DNA from: Candidatus Brockarchaeota archaeon
GTDB taxonomy: Archaea; Thermoproteota; EX4484-205; JAAOZP01
Direction of reading: 5' to 3'
Assembly (NCBI GenBank): GCA_017601345.1
Contig: JAFNIT010000007.1
Span: 1 to 58,702 of the forward strand
Length of the DNA: 58,702 nt
The translations under genes and the position numbers were made by a program. Shown in pieces: positions 26,642 through 34,849 of the stretch (the first letter of the stretch is position 1; each line of letters opens with the position of its first letter). The notes beneath the pieces are model-generated. The model saw only the letters and a list, made by a program, of their open reading frames with translations, made no database searches and was not told the DNA's origin.

Positions 26642-28570
26642 ATGAATTCGAGTATAATATCTCAAGAAGGTGTTTTAATAAGAGTTCAGACAAAGCCTTT
26701 AACGATTACTGTTTATCGTGAGGAGAAGCCGCTTCTAAAAAGGTTAAGCAACGAAGTTGACTACGAACACTCAGGAATTCCGGGGAACTTCTACAATATC
26801 GTGGTAGAGCATAAGGATGAGAAATCAATAGTCTTAAAATGCGAGGGAAACTACTGGAGCCCCACTAAGTCGTATGCGAGGCTAAAGCTCGTCCTAGAAA
26901 AACGTTTACTCGAAGTATCATGGGAAGCCGAGTCGGAGTTTGACTACATCTCCGATACTTGGGTTTCCGTAGGCGAGACCCAATGGTATGGGCAGGGGCA
27001 GCTCATCATTCAAACATTTCCGTTAAATTCTCACATTATCGAAATGAAACCTTTCATAACCGGCAATATCCAGCCACCGTTATGGTTCACCAGAACAGGA
27101 GTTGCAATATTCGTCGACAATTACCAGCTTTTCGACACAAGGTTCGACAGGGGTTTAACCATAAGGGGGTTAAACACTAAAACTTTCAGTTACAAAATAC
27201 TCATCGAAAACAGCCTTGTAGAAGTGCGTAAAAGAGCTTTGAAAAGAATTGGCCTGCCGGAGAGAATGCCTGATAAGAGGGTTCTAACTAAACCGATATT
27301 TACGACATGGGTGGAGTACAAACAGGAAGTGGATCAAGAGAAGGTTTTGAAATTCGTGAAAGATATTAGGGAGCACGATTTCCCCTGCAGCGTTATCCAA
27401 ATAGACGATAAGTGGGAGAAGAAATACGGCGAATATACTTTCGACGAGTCAAAGTTTCCAGACCCGGCGAACATGGTTAAAGCAATACACGATGCAGGCT
27501 TCCTAGCAACGCTCTGGGTACACCCATTCATAAACCGGGATTCCGAAAGCTACGAGTATCTTAAAAGCAGAAGACTATTAGTATGGGATCCTGAAAAGGA
27601 TGAGCCAGCTGAAATAATGTGGTGGAACGGGTCTGCTGGACTGATTGACATAAGCAATCCTGAGGCCCGCAAATGGCTGGATGGGAAACTCAAGAATTTG
27701 AAGGAGAAAAGTGGTTTCGACGGATTTAAGTTCGACGGTGGAGACGCATACTTCTTCCCTTTTGTCAAAAGGAATGGCAATATCGTCAGGCCAATAAAAA
27801 TGGGGCGTACGTATGGAAACATCACTCCAAACCAGTATACTGACGAATGGTTAAGGTTCATATTTGAAAACCATTATGATCTGGCTGAGGCTCGCGTAGG
27901 CTATCTGGCACAAAAGTTTGGGATAATTGCTAGAGAAGGTGACAAAGAGTCTTCATGGGGGCTTGACAATGGTCTGTATGCTGCTGTAACACAGGCGTTA
28001 ACGCTCTCTATGACGGGTTATCCATACATCATGCCGGATATGATAGGAGGGAACCAATACAAGTTCAAATGCGATAAGGAGCTTTTCATCAGGTGGGTTG
28101 AAGCTGCTGCCCTAATGCCAATCGTAGAGTATTCGATAACCCCGTGGACTTATGACGTGGAGACAGTAAGCATAGCCAGGAAGTATTCTCTATTACACGT
28201 ATACCTAGGCGACTATTATGTTTCGCTTGCCCGAAAGGCTAAGGAGAACGGTGATCCGATACTGTCCCCCCTTGTCTTAAAGTATCCTGATGACGACAAG
28301 TGTGCTTGCATAAACGATGAATACCTGATAGGGAACCTCCTAGTAGCCCCAGTATTGAAGAGGAATTGTGACGAGAGAGATGTCTACATCCCTGAAGGAA
28401 AATGGATTGACTTCTGGAGTAACAAGGAGATTGAAGGCCCGGTGGAAACATCCAGCAAAGCCCCCTTGGAATGCTTACCATTATACTTTGAAGCCCATGA
28501 TAAAGAACTGGCTGCAGCAATAAGGAAGGCAAGAAAGGAAGTTTTCAACCTGAAAAACGACGGATCCTGA
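26642..28570 (+). CDS. GH31 glycoside hydrolase, MYORG/YihQ-like branch
   Basis: From the ATG the protein is 642 aa; a TTG at 26627 would add five. The TIM-barrel motifs are VIQIDDKWEKKYG, the nucleophile aspartate of GFKFDGGDAYFFP (D365) and the probable acid/base in AREGDKESSWG (D434). TLSMTGYPYIMPDMIGG is a typical GH31 barrel segment. The match is closer to the group containing MYORG and bacterial YihQ-like enzymes than to XylS. Substrate could be an alpha-glucoside, alpha-galactoside or sulfoquinovoside; no decisive residue is evident. No signal peptide is seen. Confidence 0.85.
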   Translation: MNSSIISQEGVLIRVQTKPLTITVYREEKPLLKRLSNEVDYEHSGIPGNFYNIVVEHKDEKSIVLKCEGNYWSPTKSYARLKLVLEKRLLEVSWEAESEFDYISDTWVSVGETQWYGQGQLIIQTFPLNSHIIEMKPFITGNIQPPLWFTRTGVAIFVDNYQLFDTRFDRGLTIRGLNTKTFSYKILIENSLVEVRKRALKRIGLPERMPDKRVLTKPIFTTWVEYKQEVDQEKVLKFVKDIREHDFPCSVIQIDDKWEKKYGEYTFDESKFPDPANMVKAIHDAGFLATLWVHPFINRDSESYEYLKSRRLLVWDPEKDEPAEIMWWNGSAGLIDISNPEARKWLDGKLKNLKEKSGFDGFKFDGGDAYFFPFVKRNGNIVRPIKMGRTYGNITPNQYTDEWLRFIFENHYDLAEARVGYLAQKFGIIAREGDKESSWGLDNGLYAAVTQALTLSMTGYPYIMPDMIGGNQYKFKCDKELFIRWVEAAALMPIVEYSITPWTYDVETVSIARKYSLLHVYLGDYYVSLARKAKENGDPILSPLVLKYPDDDKCACINDEYLIGNLLVAPVLKRNCDERDVYIPEGKWIDFWSNKEIEGPVETSSKAPLECLPLYFEAHDKELAAAIRKARKEVFNLKNDGS

Positions 28571-28703
28571 TGAGTTGACTAAAGCCTTGCGCCTCGCAGG
28601 AAACTCTGGTTTAACAATAAGATACGTGAAGCCGGAGAAGAGCATTATCGAAGCCATATACCTCGCGATTCTGAGAGAGAAAAGGGGGATCAAGGCCAAC
28701 TAG
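28569..28703 (+). other. Unassigned C-terminal remnant after the GH31 gene
   Basis: A frame beginning inside the GH31 stop region reads DELTKALRLAGNSGLTIRY and VKPEKSIIEAIYLAILREKR, ending at the TAG at 28701-28703. It looks like the helical end of a larger protein, perhaps an ABC-type ATPase, but only about 44 residues remain and there is no credible start. Residual coding after a deletion is the likeliest reading. Confidence 0.3.
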
Positions 28704-29030
28704 TATGCTTTAGGATATGCGACTCTAACGGGAAGGGCAGGTGGGCCTCATTCTCGTACCAGAATAAGTAGCCCCACTTGTCTCCGCAACCCGGCTATTC
28801 CCTTTACAGTACTATAATGAGAAAAAGCTTCGACAGGTATGATTGTTTTGCAATCCATACCAGTAACTTGGGAGTACCGGAGAAAGACAGTTGATACGAT
28901 AAGAAATCGGGATTAAGTGTCTCACCTTCGATAAAGGTTTAGAAGGCTAATGAATAGGCTTACAAATGACTGGATAAAACGGGATATATAATCATTATGA
29001 TGAGTAAAAACTAGTACCTGCTTAAGGTTC
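28704..29030. other. Spacer without an intact gene
   Basis: No complete gene is seen. On the minus strand about 28700-28785 reads GDKWGYLFWYENEAHLPFPL, which looks protein-like but is isolated and has no start. The plus-strand part nearest 29030 leads into the sugar-kinase remnant. Confidence 0.35.
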
Positions 29031-29311
29031 TTGAGCAAATCCACCTCGAGAGACATGCTGGCTGTAGCAAGAAAAATGAAGTTGACACGTGGAAGTGAGT
29101 TGAAATTTTACTTCGTAGGAGGAATGTTTAGCCATCATCCAGACATACTAGCTAGAAGGATTAGGAAGCATCTTTCATTAGAATACGGGAAGACTAATGT
29201 TAGAAAGCCTGCATGCCCTCCTATTGTGGGCGCGTATTAATAGCGTTTAGAGAAGCAGGCTTAAACCCTCCAGCCAGGGTCTTAAAGAAGGCGGCTTCAA
29301 TAGACTGGTGA
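29031..29311 (+). pseudogene. BadF/BadG-type sugar kinase (N-acetylglucosamine kinase-like) C-terminal remnant
   Basis: The fragment reads DMLAVARKMKL, FYFVGGMFSHHPDILARRIRK and KPACPPIVGAY, the closing VGG and PPIVGA motifs of BadF/BadG/N-acetylglucosamine kinase ATPases. After GAY one base is out of register and the true tail (IAFREAGLNPPARVLKKA) continues in another frame to a TGA at 29309-29311. The first 200 or more residues with the phosphate-1 motif are absent. This is another sugar-handling gene lost in this region. Confidence 0.6.
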
Positions 29312-29410
29312 ACAGTTTTCAAGCTAATCAGACTATTAAGCATATAACATGCTTATTATGCTACCTACGTATTTCTTCAAGCTCCTGCTTTAGCAATTTT
29401 CGGAAAAGAG

Positions 29411-29420
29411 TTATATAAAA
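29411..29420 (+). promoter_or_regulatory. TATA box for the peroxiredoxin gene
   Basis: TTATATAAAA sits about 45 nt before the ATG at 29460, with an AAGGTGG ribosome-binding site in the predicted leader (about 29446-29452). Confidence 0.5.
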
Positions 29421-29459
29421 TGTTCTCGAACAGATACGAGTATAAAAGGTGGAGTAAAA

Positions 29460-30145
29460 ATGGAGAAAATAGAAAAAATTGTTGAGATTAAGAAGAAAGG
29501 CATTCCCCTTCTTGGGGAAGACTTTCCGGAGATGAAAGTTCAAACGACGCATGGAATTATAGAGTTGCCCAAGGCTTTTGCAGGGAAATGGTTCGTGCTG
29601 TTCAGCCATCCCGCAGACTTCACTCCAGTCTGCACAACGGAGTTCGTAGCCTTCCAGAAAAGATATGACAAGTTTAAAGCGTTAAACTGCGAGTTAATCG
29701 GCCTAAGCGTAGACCAGGTTTTCTCACATATAAAATGGATGGAGTGGATAAGGGAAAAGCTAGGTGTAGAGATAAAGTTTCCGATAATAGCTGACACCGG
29801 CGAGGTTGCTGAGAAACTGGGTCTTATCCACCCTGGGAAAGGGACGAATACCGTTAGAGCAGTATTCGTAGTCGACGATAGGGAAAAATACGCATAATCC
29901 TCTACTATCCTCAGGAGCTCGGGAGGAATATGGATGAGATCGTGAGGATTGTTGAAGCGATGCAGATATCCGACAAGGAGGGTGTTGCGATGCCGGCGAA
30001 CTGGCCTAACAACGAGCTGATTAAGGATCATGTAATAATCCCGCCTGCCAGAGATGTAGAAACGGCGAAAAACCGTCTCGAGAAGGCTAAAGCAGGAGAA
30101 TTTGAATACTTCGACTGGTGGTTCTGCCATAAGAAGCTTAAGTAA
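29460..30145 (+). pseudogene. Peroxiredoxin (archaeal Prx6-like), single frameshift
   Basis: The protein has the peroxidatic motif [13 protein letters not shown], then [17 protein letters not shown] and [18 protein letters not shown], and should continue [26 protein letters not shown] and the tail [11 protein letters not shown] with the resolving-type cysteine. The frame breaks at about 29881 in GGGAAAAA, where one missing G moves the reading to an early stop at 29895-29897. Everything else is conserved over about 225 codons. The gene is either freshly inactivated or has a one-base sequencing error. It normally reduces hydrogen peroxide and alkyl peroxides in the cytoplasm. Confidence 0.85.
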
Positions 30146-30602
30146 TCCTTAGTTTTTTCATCTTTTAAACATCATTTATTTCTAGAGCATTAGGTCTACG
30201 CTCGAGTTTTCAACCAGCCTCTTCTCTCTAAACCTGTTCTTAACAAGCATTGCTCCAAGCCTAAGCTCTGCCCATCGTCCAAGGAGACGCCTCCCCGCGA
30301 AATTCATCACTGTTCATTAAACGGACGCCAATGGGATTTAACCCTTAACACCATTAGCATCGGCAACATTGATAGTTTTGTTAAGCCATTTCTTCGAAAC
30401 TATTCCCTCTTTTCAGCTTAACAAAGCATCATGACTCGTAACTCCATTTTTTAACATGCGAAATACTTTCAACTTTTGACATCGCGTTACTTGTTTTAAT
30501 ATTATATTTCTTCACTGAGAATTCTCCTTAGAATTTGGTTAAAAAGGAAGATCTTGAACTATAAAGTGTGTATATACTCTCGAAGACAATTTTTCCAAAA
30601 AG
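30146..30602. other. Spacer with one small basic frame
   Basis: A 41-codon minus-strand frame (30182-30307, starting MNFAGRRLLGRWAELRLG) is rich in Arg and Leu but belongs to no family I recognise and has no promoter. Otherwise nothing is seen until the vapB promoter. Confidence 0.25.
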
Positions 30603-30610
30603 TTTAAATA
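30603..30610 (+). promoter_or_regulatory. TATA box for vapBC
   Basis: TTTAAATA is centred 26 nt upstream of the ATG at 30633, placing transcription start at the start codon (leaderless). Confidence 0.5.
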
Positions 30611-30632
30611 ATGGATCGTATTTGTTTTTTCC

Positions 30633-30884
30633 ATGGAAGAATTCGCGAGAATGGATGGTCAGGGCAGGATCTATCTGCCAGCCAGTATAAGACAGAAGGT
30701 TAAGGGTGACTGTTTCATTGTTGAGGTCAGGGGAGATGTTGTAATCCTCAAGCCCCTCCATTTCCCCGTGGAAAAGTTTTACGGCATAGCACGACCTGCG
30801 AAGCTTGTTTCAGCCGAGGAGATTGACGAGGCTGTTAAGTATGAGTCGGAGAAAGCCGTTAGAAAAGACATACATCGACGTTAA
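30633..30884 (+). CDS. vapB: AbrB/SpoVT-type antitoxin (VapB-like)
   Basis: This 83-aa protein has an N-terminal swapped-hairpin AbrB domain (MDGQGRIYLPASIRQKVKG, then FIVEVRGDVVILKP) and a C-terminal helix (VSAEEIDEAVKYESEKAV) that would fill the toxin's active-site groove. The vapC start lies 44 nt inside its 3' end, the usual coupled arrangement. It should bind the operon promoter as a dimer and neutralise the PIN toxin. Confidence 0.82.
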   Translation: MEEFARMDGQGRIYLPASIRQKVKGDCFIVEVRGDVVILKPLHFPVEKFYGIARPAKLVSAEEIDEAVKYESEKAVRKDIHRR

Positions 30885-31218
30885 TGTCTTATACTATTAT
30901 CTCACGGCTAGTGAGGATTATGGTGAGAAATCTAAGGATTATATTAGTTCTTACAGTGGTAGACTCGTCACATCCGCCTTGACAGTCTGGCTTCTACACG
31001 TTCTCACAAAACTGGAGAACTTGACGAGCATTCTGGAGGAGATAGGTATAAGATTGGTGCCGTTAACAGCGGAAATATTGTTCGAGGCCGAGAGGCTGAA
31101 AAAGCCCAAGGATCTTGAGGATAGGATACACTTATCGACAATGAACTATTTGGGCATTAAGAGGATAATATCAAATGATCACGATTTCGACCTACCTGGT
31201 GTAGAGAGGGTTTTCTAG
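30841..31218 (+). CDS. vapC: PIN-domain toxin (VapC-like)
   Basis: This 125-aa PIN ribonuclease is read from the ATG at 30841 (MSRRKPLEKTYIDVNVLYYY); an upstream in-frame alternative at 30805 is less likely because the conserved first strand starts here. Acidic positions seen are D13, D91/D94 (KDLEDRIHL) and D113/D115 (ISNDHDF). The second conserved position, normally Glu in the helix near residue 50, lies within TVWLLHVL and shows no acid. It probably cleaves tRNA or rRNA when freed from VapB, but the missing acid could weaken activity. Confidence 0.78.
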   Translation: MSRRKPLEKTYIDVNVLYYYLTASEDYGEKSKDYISSYSGRLVTSALTVWLLHVLTKLENLTSILEEIGIRLVPLTAEILFEAERLKKPKDLEDRIHLSTMNYLGIKRIISNDHDFDLPGVERVF

Positions 31219-31407
31219 ATTAAAACACACTCTTTCAACATACTTCATCGAGATTTTCTTAGCGCATGCCACGATAGAGCCTGCGCGCGGCAGAGAGAAT
31301 TAAAAGTCTAAGGTTTGTCTGTTCATGATTTGTTTCGCGAGCAAGATAGAATACTCTTAGTTCCCCTCCCAAAATCACTCCTCTATTTCTAAAGTAGTAT
31401 AATAGTA

Positions 31408-31811
31408 TTAATGTACTTCTAGAATCAGCGATGAGGACAAACGGTTATGCTTAAAAGCTTTTTTCAATCGGTTTAAGAATCGTGTTCTTGTGGCTTCTTC
31501 ACAAGAGAGGGCTTTCCACTTGACTTCTAGTGGGAGTCCCTTTTTCTCTTTTGAAGAGTAGGCAATTAGGTCTGTTTCTTCTCCATATTGCCATCTTCCA
31601 AAAACATCTGCGTCAACCTCTATTCTTCCTGATTTGATTTCCGATATAACGTATTCTCCGGATATTTTTTCGAAAACTCTCCCCAGATAAGCGTTGAAAT
31701 CTCCAGTCATATTGTTCCAAACTTTCTCTTCTAAGCCCAGTTCTAAGGCGGTCTTGTTTATGAATCTAAACCAGAATTCGAAAAACAGGTCTGTGATAAC
31801 GTATCTCGTTT
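31408..31811 (-). pseudogene. DUF234 archaeal ATPase, C-terminal remnant
   Basis: The reading begins just inside TRYVITDLFFEFWFRFI (upstream of 31710) and continues with FNAYLGRVFEKISGEYV and EETDLIAYSSKEKKGLPLEVKWK. These are the hinge and nuclease-like DUF234 segment of archaeal DEXX-box ATPases. A stop at about 31812-31814 and the neighbouring acetyltransferase fragment remove the whole ATPase domain. A complete protein is about 400-460 aa. The remnant cannot bind ATP. Confidence 0.7.
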
Positions 31812-31814
31812 TTT

Positions 31815-32003
31815 ATGAGGGTCGGGTTGATGCACGTCGACAGGAAGAATCAGAATGCTGAGGTTGGCTACTGGCTTGCTAGAAAATATTGGGGGCAAGG
31901 TCTCGCAAAAGCCCTGAGACTTGTTTTAGATCTCGGCTTCGAAAGATTGAAAATGAGGAAAACTTACGCTAGGGGTATGCATCCAAATGCAAGGTCTTGC
32001 TGA
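31815..32003 (+). pseudogene. GNAT acetyltransferase fragment (RimJ/RimL-like)
   Basis: The 62-residue product carries the central GNAT core: NAEVGYWLARKYWGQGLAKALRL with the acetyl-CoA loop (R-x-x-G-x-G-x-A variant), then KTYARGMHPNA. The N-terminal strands and the C-terminal closing strand are missing, and it starts exactly where the DUF234 remnant ends on the other strand. It is too short to fold into an active enzyme. Confidence 0.65.
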
Positions 32004-32035
32004 GTAAAAACGTTTTGTTACAAAGCATAAAGTAA

Positions 32036-32044
32036 TATTTAAAT
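32036..32044 (+). promoter_or_regulatory. TATA box for the membrane-protein pair at 32068
   Basis: TATTTAAAT is centred 28 nt before the ATG at 32068, which fits a leaderless transcript. Confidence 0.45.
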
Positions 32045-32067
32045 TCCCAAAAACGATTTTATTTTTC

Positions 32068-32595
32068 ATGGATAGCGAGAAAATCATAGTGTGGTCGCTC
32101 AGACTTATTACGATTGCAATAGTTTTAGTACCCTTGGCTTTCTACTATTTCAACTCTGGATCACTAAGGAATTTCATCATGCCGAGCTTAACTCCTCCTT
32201 CAAACCTAATGTCCTTCAATCCGAATTCACTCCGCGTAACTTCTCTGGATTACCATATTACTGGTAACAGATACCTATTGAGAATAGGATTATTTAATGC
32301 TGGAAACATGGGAATCGGTTTGAAAGAAGTTGACGGAAGGATATTCGTACCCTCATTGAACATAATCGGGAGGCTTGTTCTTCAATCACCTTTTGTCTTG
32401 GAACCAGGGGAGGAAGAGAAGGTGGACTTTATATTCTTTCTAGAAAGTGGTGCTTACGAAGACCTTCTAACATTCTTCCTTCAGAAACCTCCCGTAAATC
32501 TTTCGGGGAAGGCTACGCTAGTCTTAAACTCGGCGGAGCTTACCCTTAACTTATCCATAGTTAACCTACCAATTAAATCTGGGGCTTCGTGGTGA
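32068..32595 (+). CDS. Membrane-anchored extracellular protein of unknown function
   Basis: This 175-aa protein has one N-terminal membrane segment (WSLRLITIAIVLVPLAFYYF, about 9-28) and an outside beta-rich domain whose pattern (VTSLDYHITGNRYLLRIGLF, then LEPGEEEKVDF) resembles LEA14-like or Ig-like folds without a firm match. Its stop overlaps the next gene (GTGA), so the two are translationally coupled and probably form a membrane complex. No function can be assigned. Confidence 0.65.
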   Translation: MDSEKIIVWSLRLITIAIVLVPLAFYYFNSGSLRNFIMPSLTPPSNLMSFNPNSLRVTSLDYHITGNRYLLRIGLFNAGNMGIGLKEVDGRIFVPSLNIIGRLVLQSPFVLEPGEEEKVDFIFFLESGAYEDLLTFFLQKPPVNLSGKATLVLNSAELTLNLSIVNLPIKSGASW

Positions 32596-33221
32596 TTGAC
32601 TTGGAGAAGTTTAGAATACCCTACTTAACCGGCGGGATGCTGTTTCTAGTAATATCCGTAATTGGAGGTGCTTGGTGGGAGCTGGTTGGAGGCGAAGTTT
32701 CCAAACCCGTTTTATACATAGGTCTTTCACCCTTCGACTTTAAGGTGGAGCTTCTGGGTTCACAGATCATTGGGCCATCACCCATTATGATCGCCCTTTT
32801 CGTATCTGAAAGATTGCTTGCAATCTTTGGGTCAGCCACGATAATTGCTGGCTCATTGCTACGCGGGAAAACATGGTCCCGAAGGCTTCTAAACCTTAGG
32901 CCTTTTACGATGCCCGTGGGGTTTGGAGTGTTAATCCTGATTAGCGTTATCGCAATAACATCATTAATACCAAGCTTCTTCCCCATCATAGCCCAATTGC
33001 TTCCAGACCTAAGGGAAGCACTAATGCCTTACGCAAGCCAATACTTAACCCTGAACCTCTATCCACTGATACGTGTTGACGGCTTTGTAAAAGTTAGAAT
33101 AACATCAAGGTTCACTGTCCAATTTTGGCTTGCCCTAATCTCAGGAATATTCTGCTTAATTGGTATGGTCATGTATAAAAGAGAAACAAAGCCTCAACCG
33201 CCTCAACCATCTCAGCCGTAG
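32592..33221 (+). CDS. Four-TM membrane protein of unknown function
   Basis: From the GTG at 32592 (GTGA overlap with the upstream stop) the protein is 209 aa. Hydrophobic segments lie at about 15-30, 65-85, 105-130 and 178-197, with a large loop between the third and fourth, and a proline-glutamine tail (KPQPPQPSQP). An adjacent GTG at 32589 is an equivalent start. No family is recognised. It is co-transcribed with the preceding single-TM protein. Confidence 0.62.
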   Translation: MIDLEKFRIPYLTGGMLFLVISVIGGAWWELVGGEVSKPVLYIGLSPFDFKVELLGSQIIGPSPIMIALFVSERLLAIFGSATIIAGSLLRGKTWSRRLLNLRPFTMPVGFGVLILISVIAITSLIPSFFPIIAQLLPDLREALMPYASQYLTLNLYPLIRVDGFVKVRITSRFTVQFWLALISGIFCLIGMVMYKRETKPQPPQPSQP

Positions 33222-33764
33222 CGTTTTAACTCGATTTCAGTTAAGAAGAGCAGGGAGAAATCTCCTCTTAGAGCCATATTTAAGCTCCTTTGATAGAACT
33301 GCTGACTCCGGTGTTACCAGTCTAGCAATCTTCAAGTCCCTGCCTCATGCATGACCTCCACTACATCATCAGTATCCTTATACGTTTACAACGTCTTCCC
33401 AGCAGCAAGGTTCATTTCCGCAATCTAAAAAGTATGATGGAACGTATATCTGGAATACAGAAATCGTTTTAAACAAGTAGCTTTCTTCTGTACTCAATAT
33501 GGTTCTAAGAACAATGCATTGAAAGATATGGAAACCTTGTGCGGCAAAAAGCCGGTTGCAACGCTTATGCTTAGGAAGAGGCAGGTGGAAACTGGAGAGT
33601 ATACTGACGAGATTAAGAAATTCTGTGTTCAGATAACTCGGCAAACCAGTATTTTCTGTGGTAAAAATTTCATATATTGAGGAAAAAATCAAAAGAAAGC
33701 TTCGAAACCGATGAGAGTATGCTAATAAATGTTGTTTTCAGTTTTCTATTAATTGTTAATTTGC
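33222..33764. other. 543-nt spacer, no gene recognised
   Basis: No frame here has a recognisable domain or promoter. A plus-strand frame around 33520-33680 (ETLCGKKPVATLMLRKRQVE) looks weakly coding but lacks a start signal. It may be further degraded coding sequence. Confidence 0.3.
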
Positions 33765-34202
33765 TCATCGACCATATTTTTCCACCCTGTATTTTTCGAT
33801 TACATCTATGACGTCTTTCCTTAATTGTATAGTGTGTCGTACAGCTATAAGCGGGATTACGTATATTTTGTTCTGGTCTTCAGGGTCTGCAAATAAAACG
33901 ATTTCCCCATCTGAATCTATGATTCTGAAAGGGTACGTCCATTCTATGACACGGGTTTCTATTAGCATGCCGAACTGGTCATAAATATTCTCCTTCTTAC
34001 TATCCTTCTCTTTGACTAAGAAGCCCTGTTCAAGGCATATCTTTTTCATTCTTTCAGCATCCAGCTCACTTGAGAAAGTAATACTGAAGCATTCGAAGGT
34101 TTCTCTAATGACTTCCTTTATCCCTGCAGGAAGGCCTCCGACATACTTTGCTTTCCAGCGTGGAGCCTTAAAAAGAGCCTCTAATATTTGGAGGAGTTGC
34201 AT
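33765..34202 (-). CDS. Hypothetical protein
   Basis: This 145-aa soluble alpha/beta protein starts MQLLQILEALFKAPRWKAKY and has a strand-rich middle (RVIEWTYPFRIIDSDGEIVLF). It has no recognised family, no TM segment and no metal motif. It stands alone between the eroded segment and the winged-helix/retropepsin module, on the opposite strand. Codon use looks normal, so it is probably a real gene. Confidence 0.5.
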   Translation of the reverse strand: MQLLQILEALFKAPRWKAKYVGGLPAGIKEVIRETFECFSITFSSELDAERMKKICLEQGFLVKEKDSKKENIYDQFGMLIETRVIEWTYPFRIIDSDGEIVLFADPEDQNKIYVIPLIAVRHTIQLRKDVIDVIEKYRVEKYGR

Positions 34203-34385
34203 GAATTATAATGTAAACGAGTATTCATATCTACTTTGGTTTTAATCTAAATTAACGTAACCTTGTTACTGCAGCTCATCTCCAAAAATGGGGCAATCAG
34301 CTTTTTAACCTCCCTCTGGACAATATGGCTTAAGGCATCAACGAATTCTGAGAGAGTAAAACTGGCTTTACGGATTATAGAAAAG

Positions 34386-34394
34386 GCTTATATC
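34386..34394 (+). promoter_or_regulatory. TATA box for the winged-helix/retropepsin module
   Basis: GCTTATATC is centred about 28 nt upstream of the ATG at 34418, predicting a leaderless transcript. The 9-bp tandem repeat lies between it and the start. Confidence 0.5.
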
Positions 34395-34395
34395 G

Positions 34396-34413
34396 GTCAT
34401 ATTAGTCATATTA
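34396..34413 (+). repeat. Perfect 9-bp tandem repeat, probable operator
   Basis: GTCATATTA occurs twice head to tail and fills the space between the TATA box and the start codon of a winged-helix protein. That is where an autorepressor would occlude RNA polymerase. The repeat is seen directly; the operator role is inferred from position. Confidence 0.55.
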
Positions 34414-34417
34414 ATTT

Positions 34418-34849
34418 ATGATTCATACGGATGCCTTCCGAAAGTATTTAGAAAATGCTTATTCAAGGCTTCTCCATAAATTTGGGGGAAGTCCCTTTCG
34501 CCTTGAAGAGGCGGCTAAAGCGCTTGGAGTGAAACCCAGTTACATGAAGAATTTGCTTAGCGAGCTCAGGCGTAGGGGTTGGCTTATTTCAAAGCCCGAT
34601 GAGAATGATGCGAGGCGTGCTGTTTATATCCTGGACCTTACTTTCATTAATGAGATGAAAACGTGTGAAGTAAGGACAACAATAAGCACCTATGAGGGCG
34701 AGTATGTTCTCTTTGTTAAAGGGAAAGTAGTCGACAGAGATTATGACATTCAAAGGCTAGTTCGAAGAGCCTTGAAGAAGTATAAACCGGACGAAATTTA
34801 TATAACCAATGTTGGAAGGCCGAGGGAGCTTGTCACAATCGGGTTTTAA
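34418..34849 (+). CDS. Winged-helix DNA-binding protein with C-terminal DUF5678-like domain
   Basis: This 143-aa protein begins with a winged helix (about 5-78). FRLEEAAKALGVKPSYMKNL is the helix-turn-helix and LRRRGWLISKPD the wing. The C-terminal part (about 88-143) reads YEGEYVLFVKGKVVDRDYD and ends with KKYKPDEIYITNVGRP, matching the strand-VV-helix-strand plan of DUF5678. The retropepsin gene begins 41 nt inside its 3' end. In the equivalent module at 11569-12313 the DNA-binding and DUF5678-like parts are separate proteins. It probably regulates its own operon through the tandem repeat. Confidence 0.72.
   Translation: MIHTDAFRKYLENAYSRLLHKFGGSPFRLEEAAKALGVKPSYMKNLLSELRRRGWLISKPDENDARRAVYILDLTFINEMKTCEVRTTISTYEGEYVLFVKGKVVDRDYDIQRLVRRALKKYKPDEIYITNVGRPRELVTIGF

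Noticed and set aside
28568-28640. TGATGA resembling box C of a C/D sRNA just after the GH31 gene
   Set aside because: No CTGA box D or internal D'/C' pair at the right distance.
29540-30130. 196-residue minus-strand frame
   Set aside because: It runs antisense to the peroxiredoxin, whose motifs are on the plus strand; the product has no recognisable domain.
33378-33692. 104-residue minus-strand frame
   Set aside because: No family, promoter or ribosome-binding site; composition looks non-coding.
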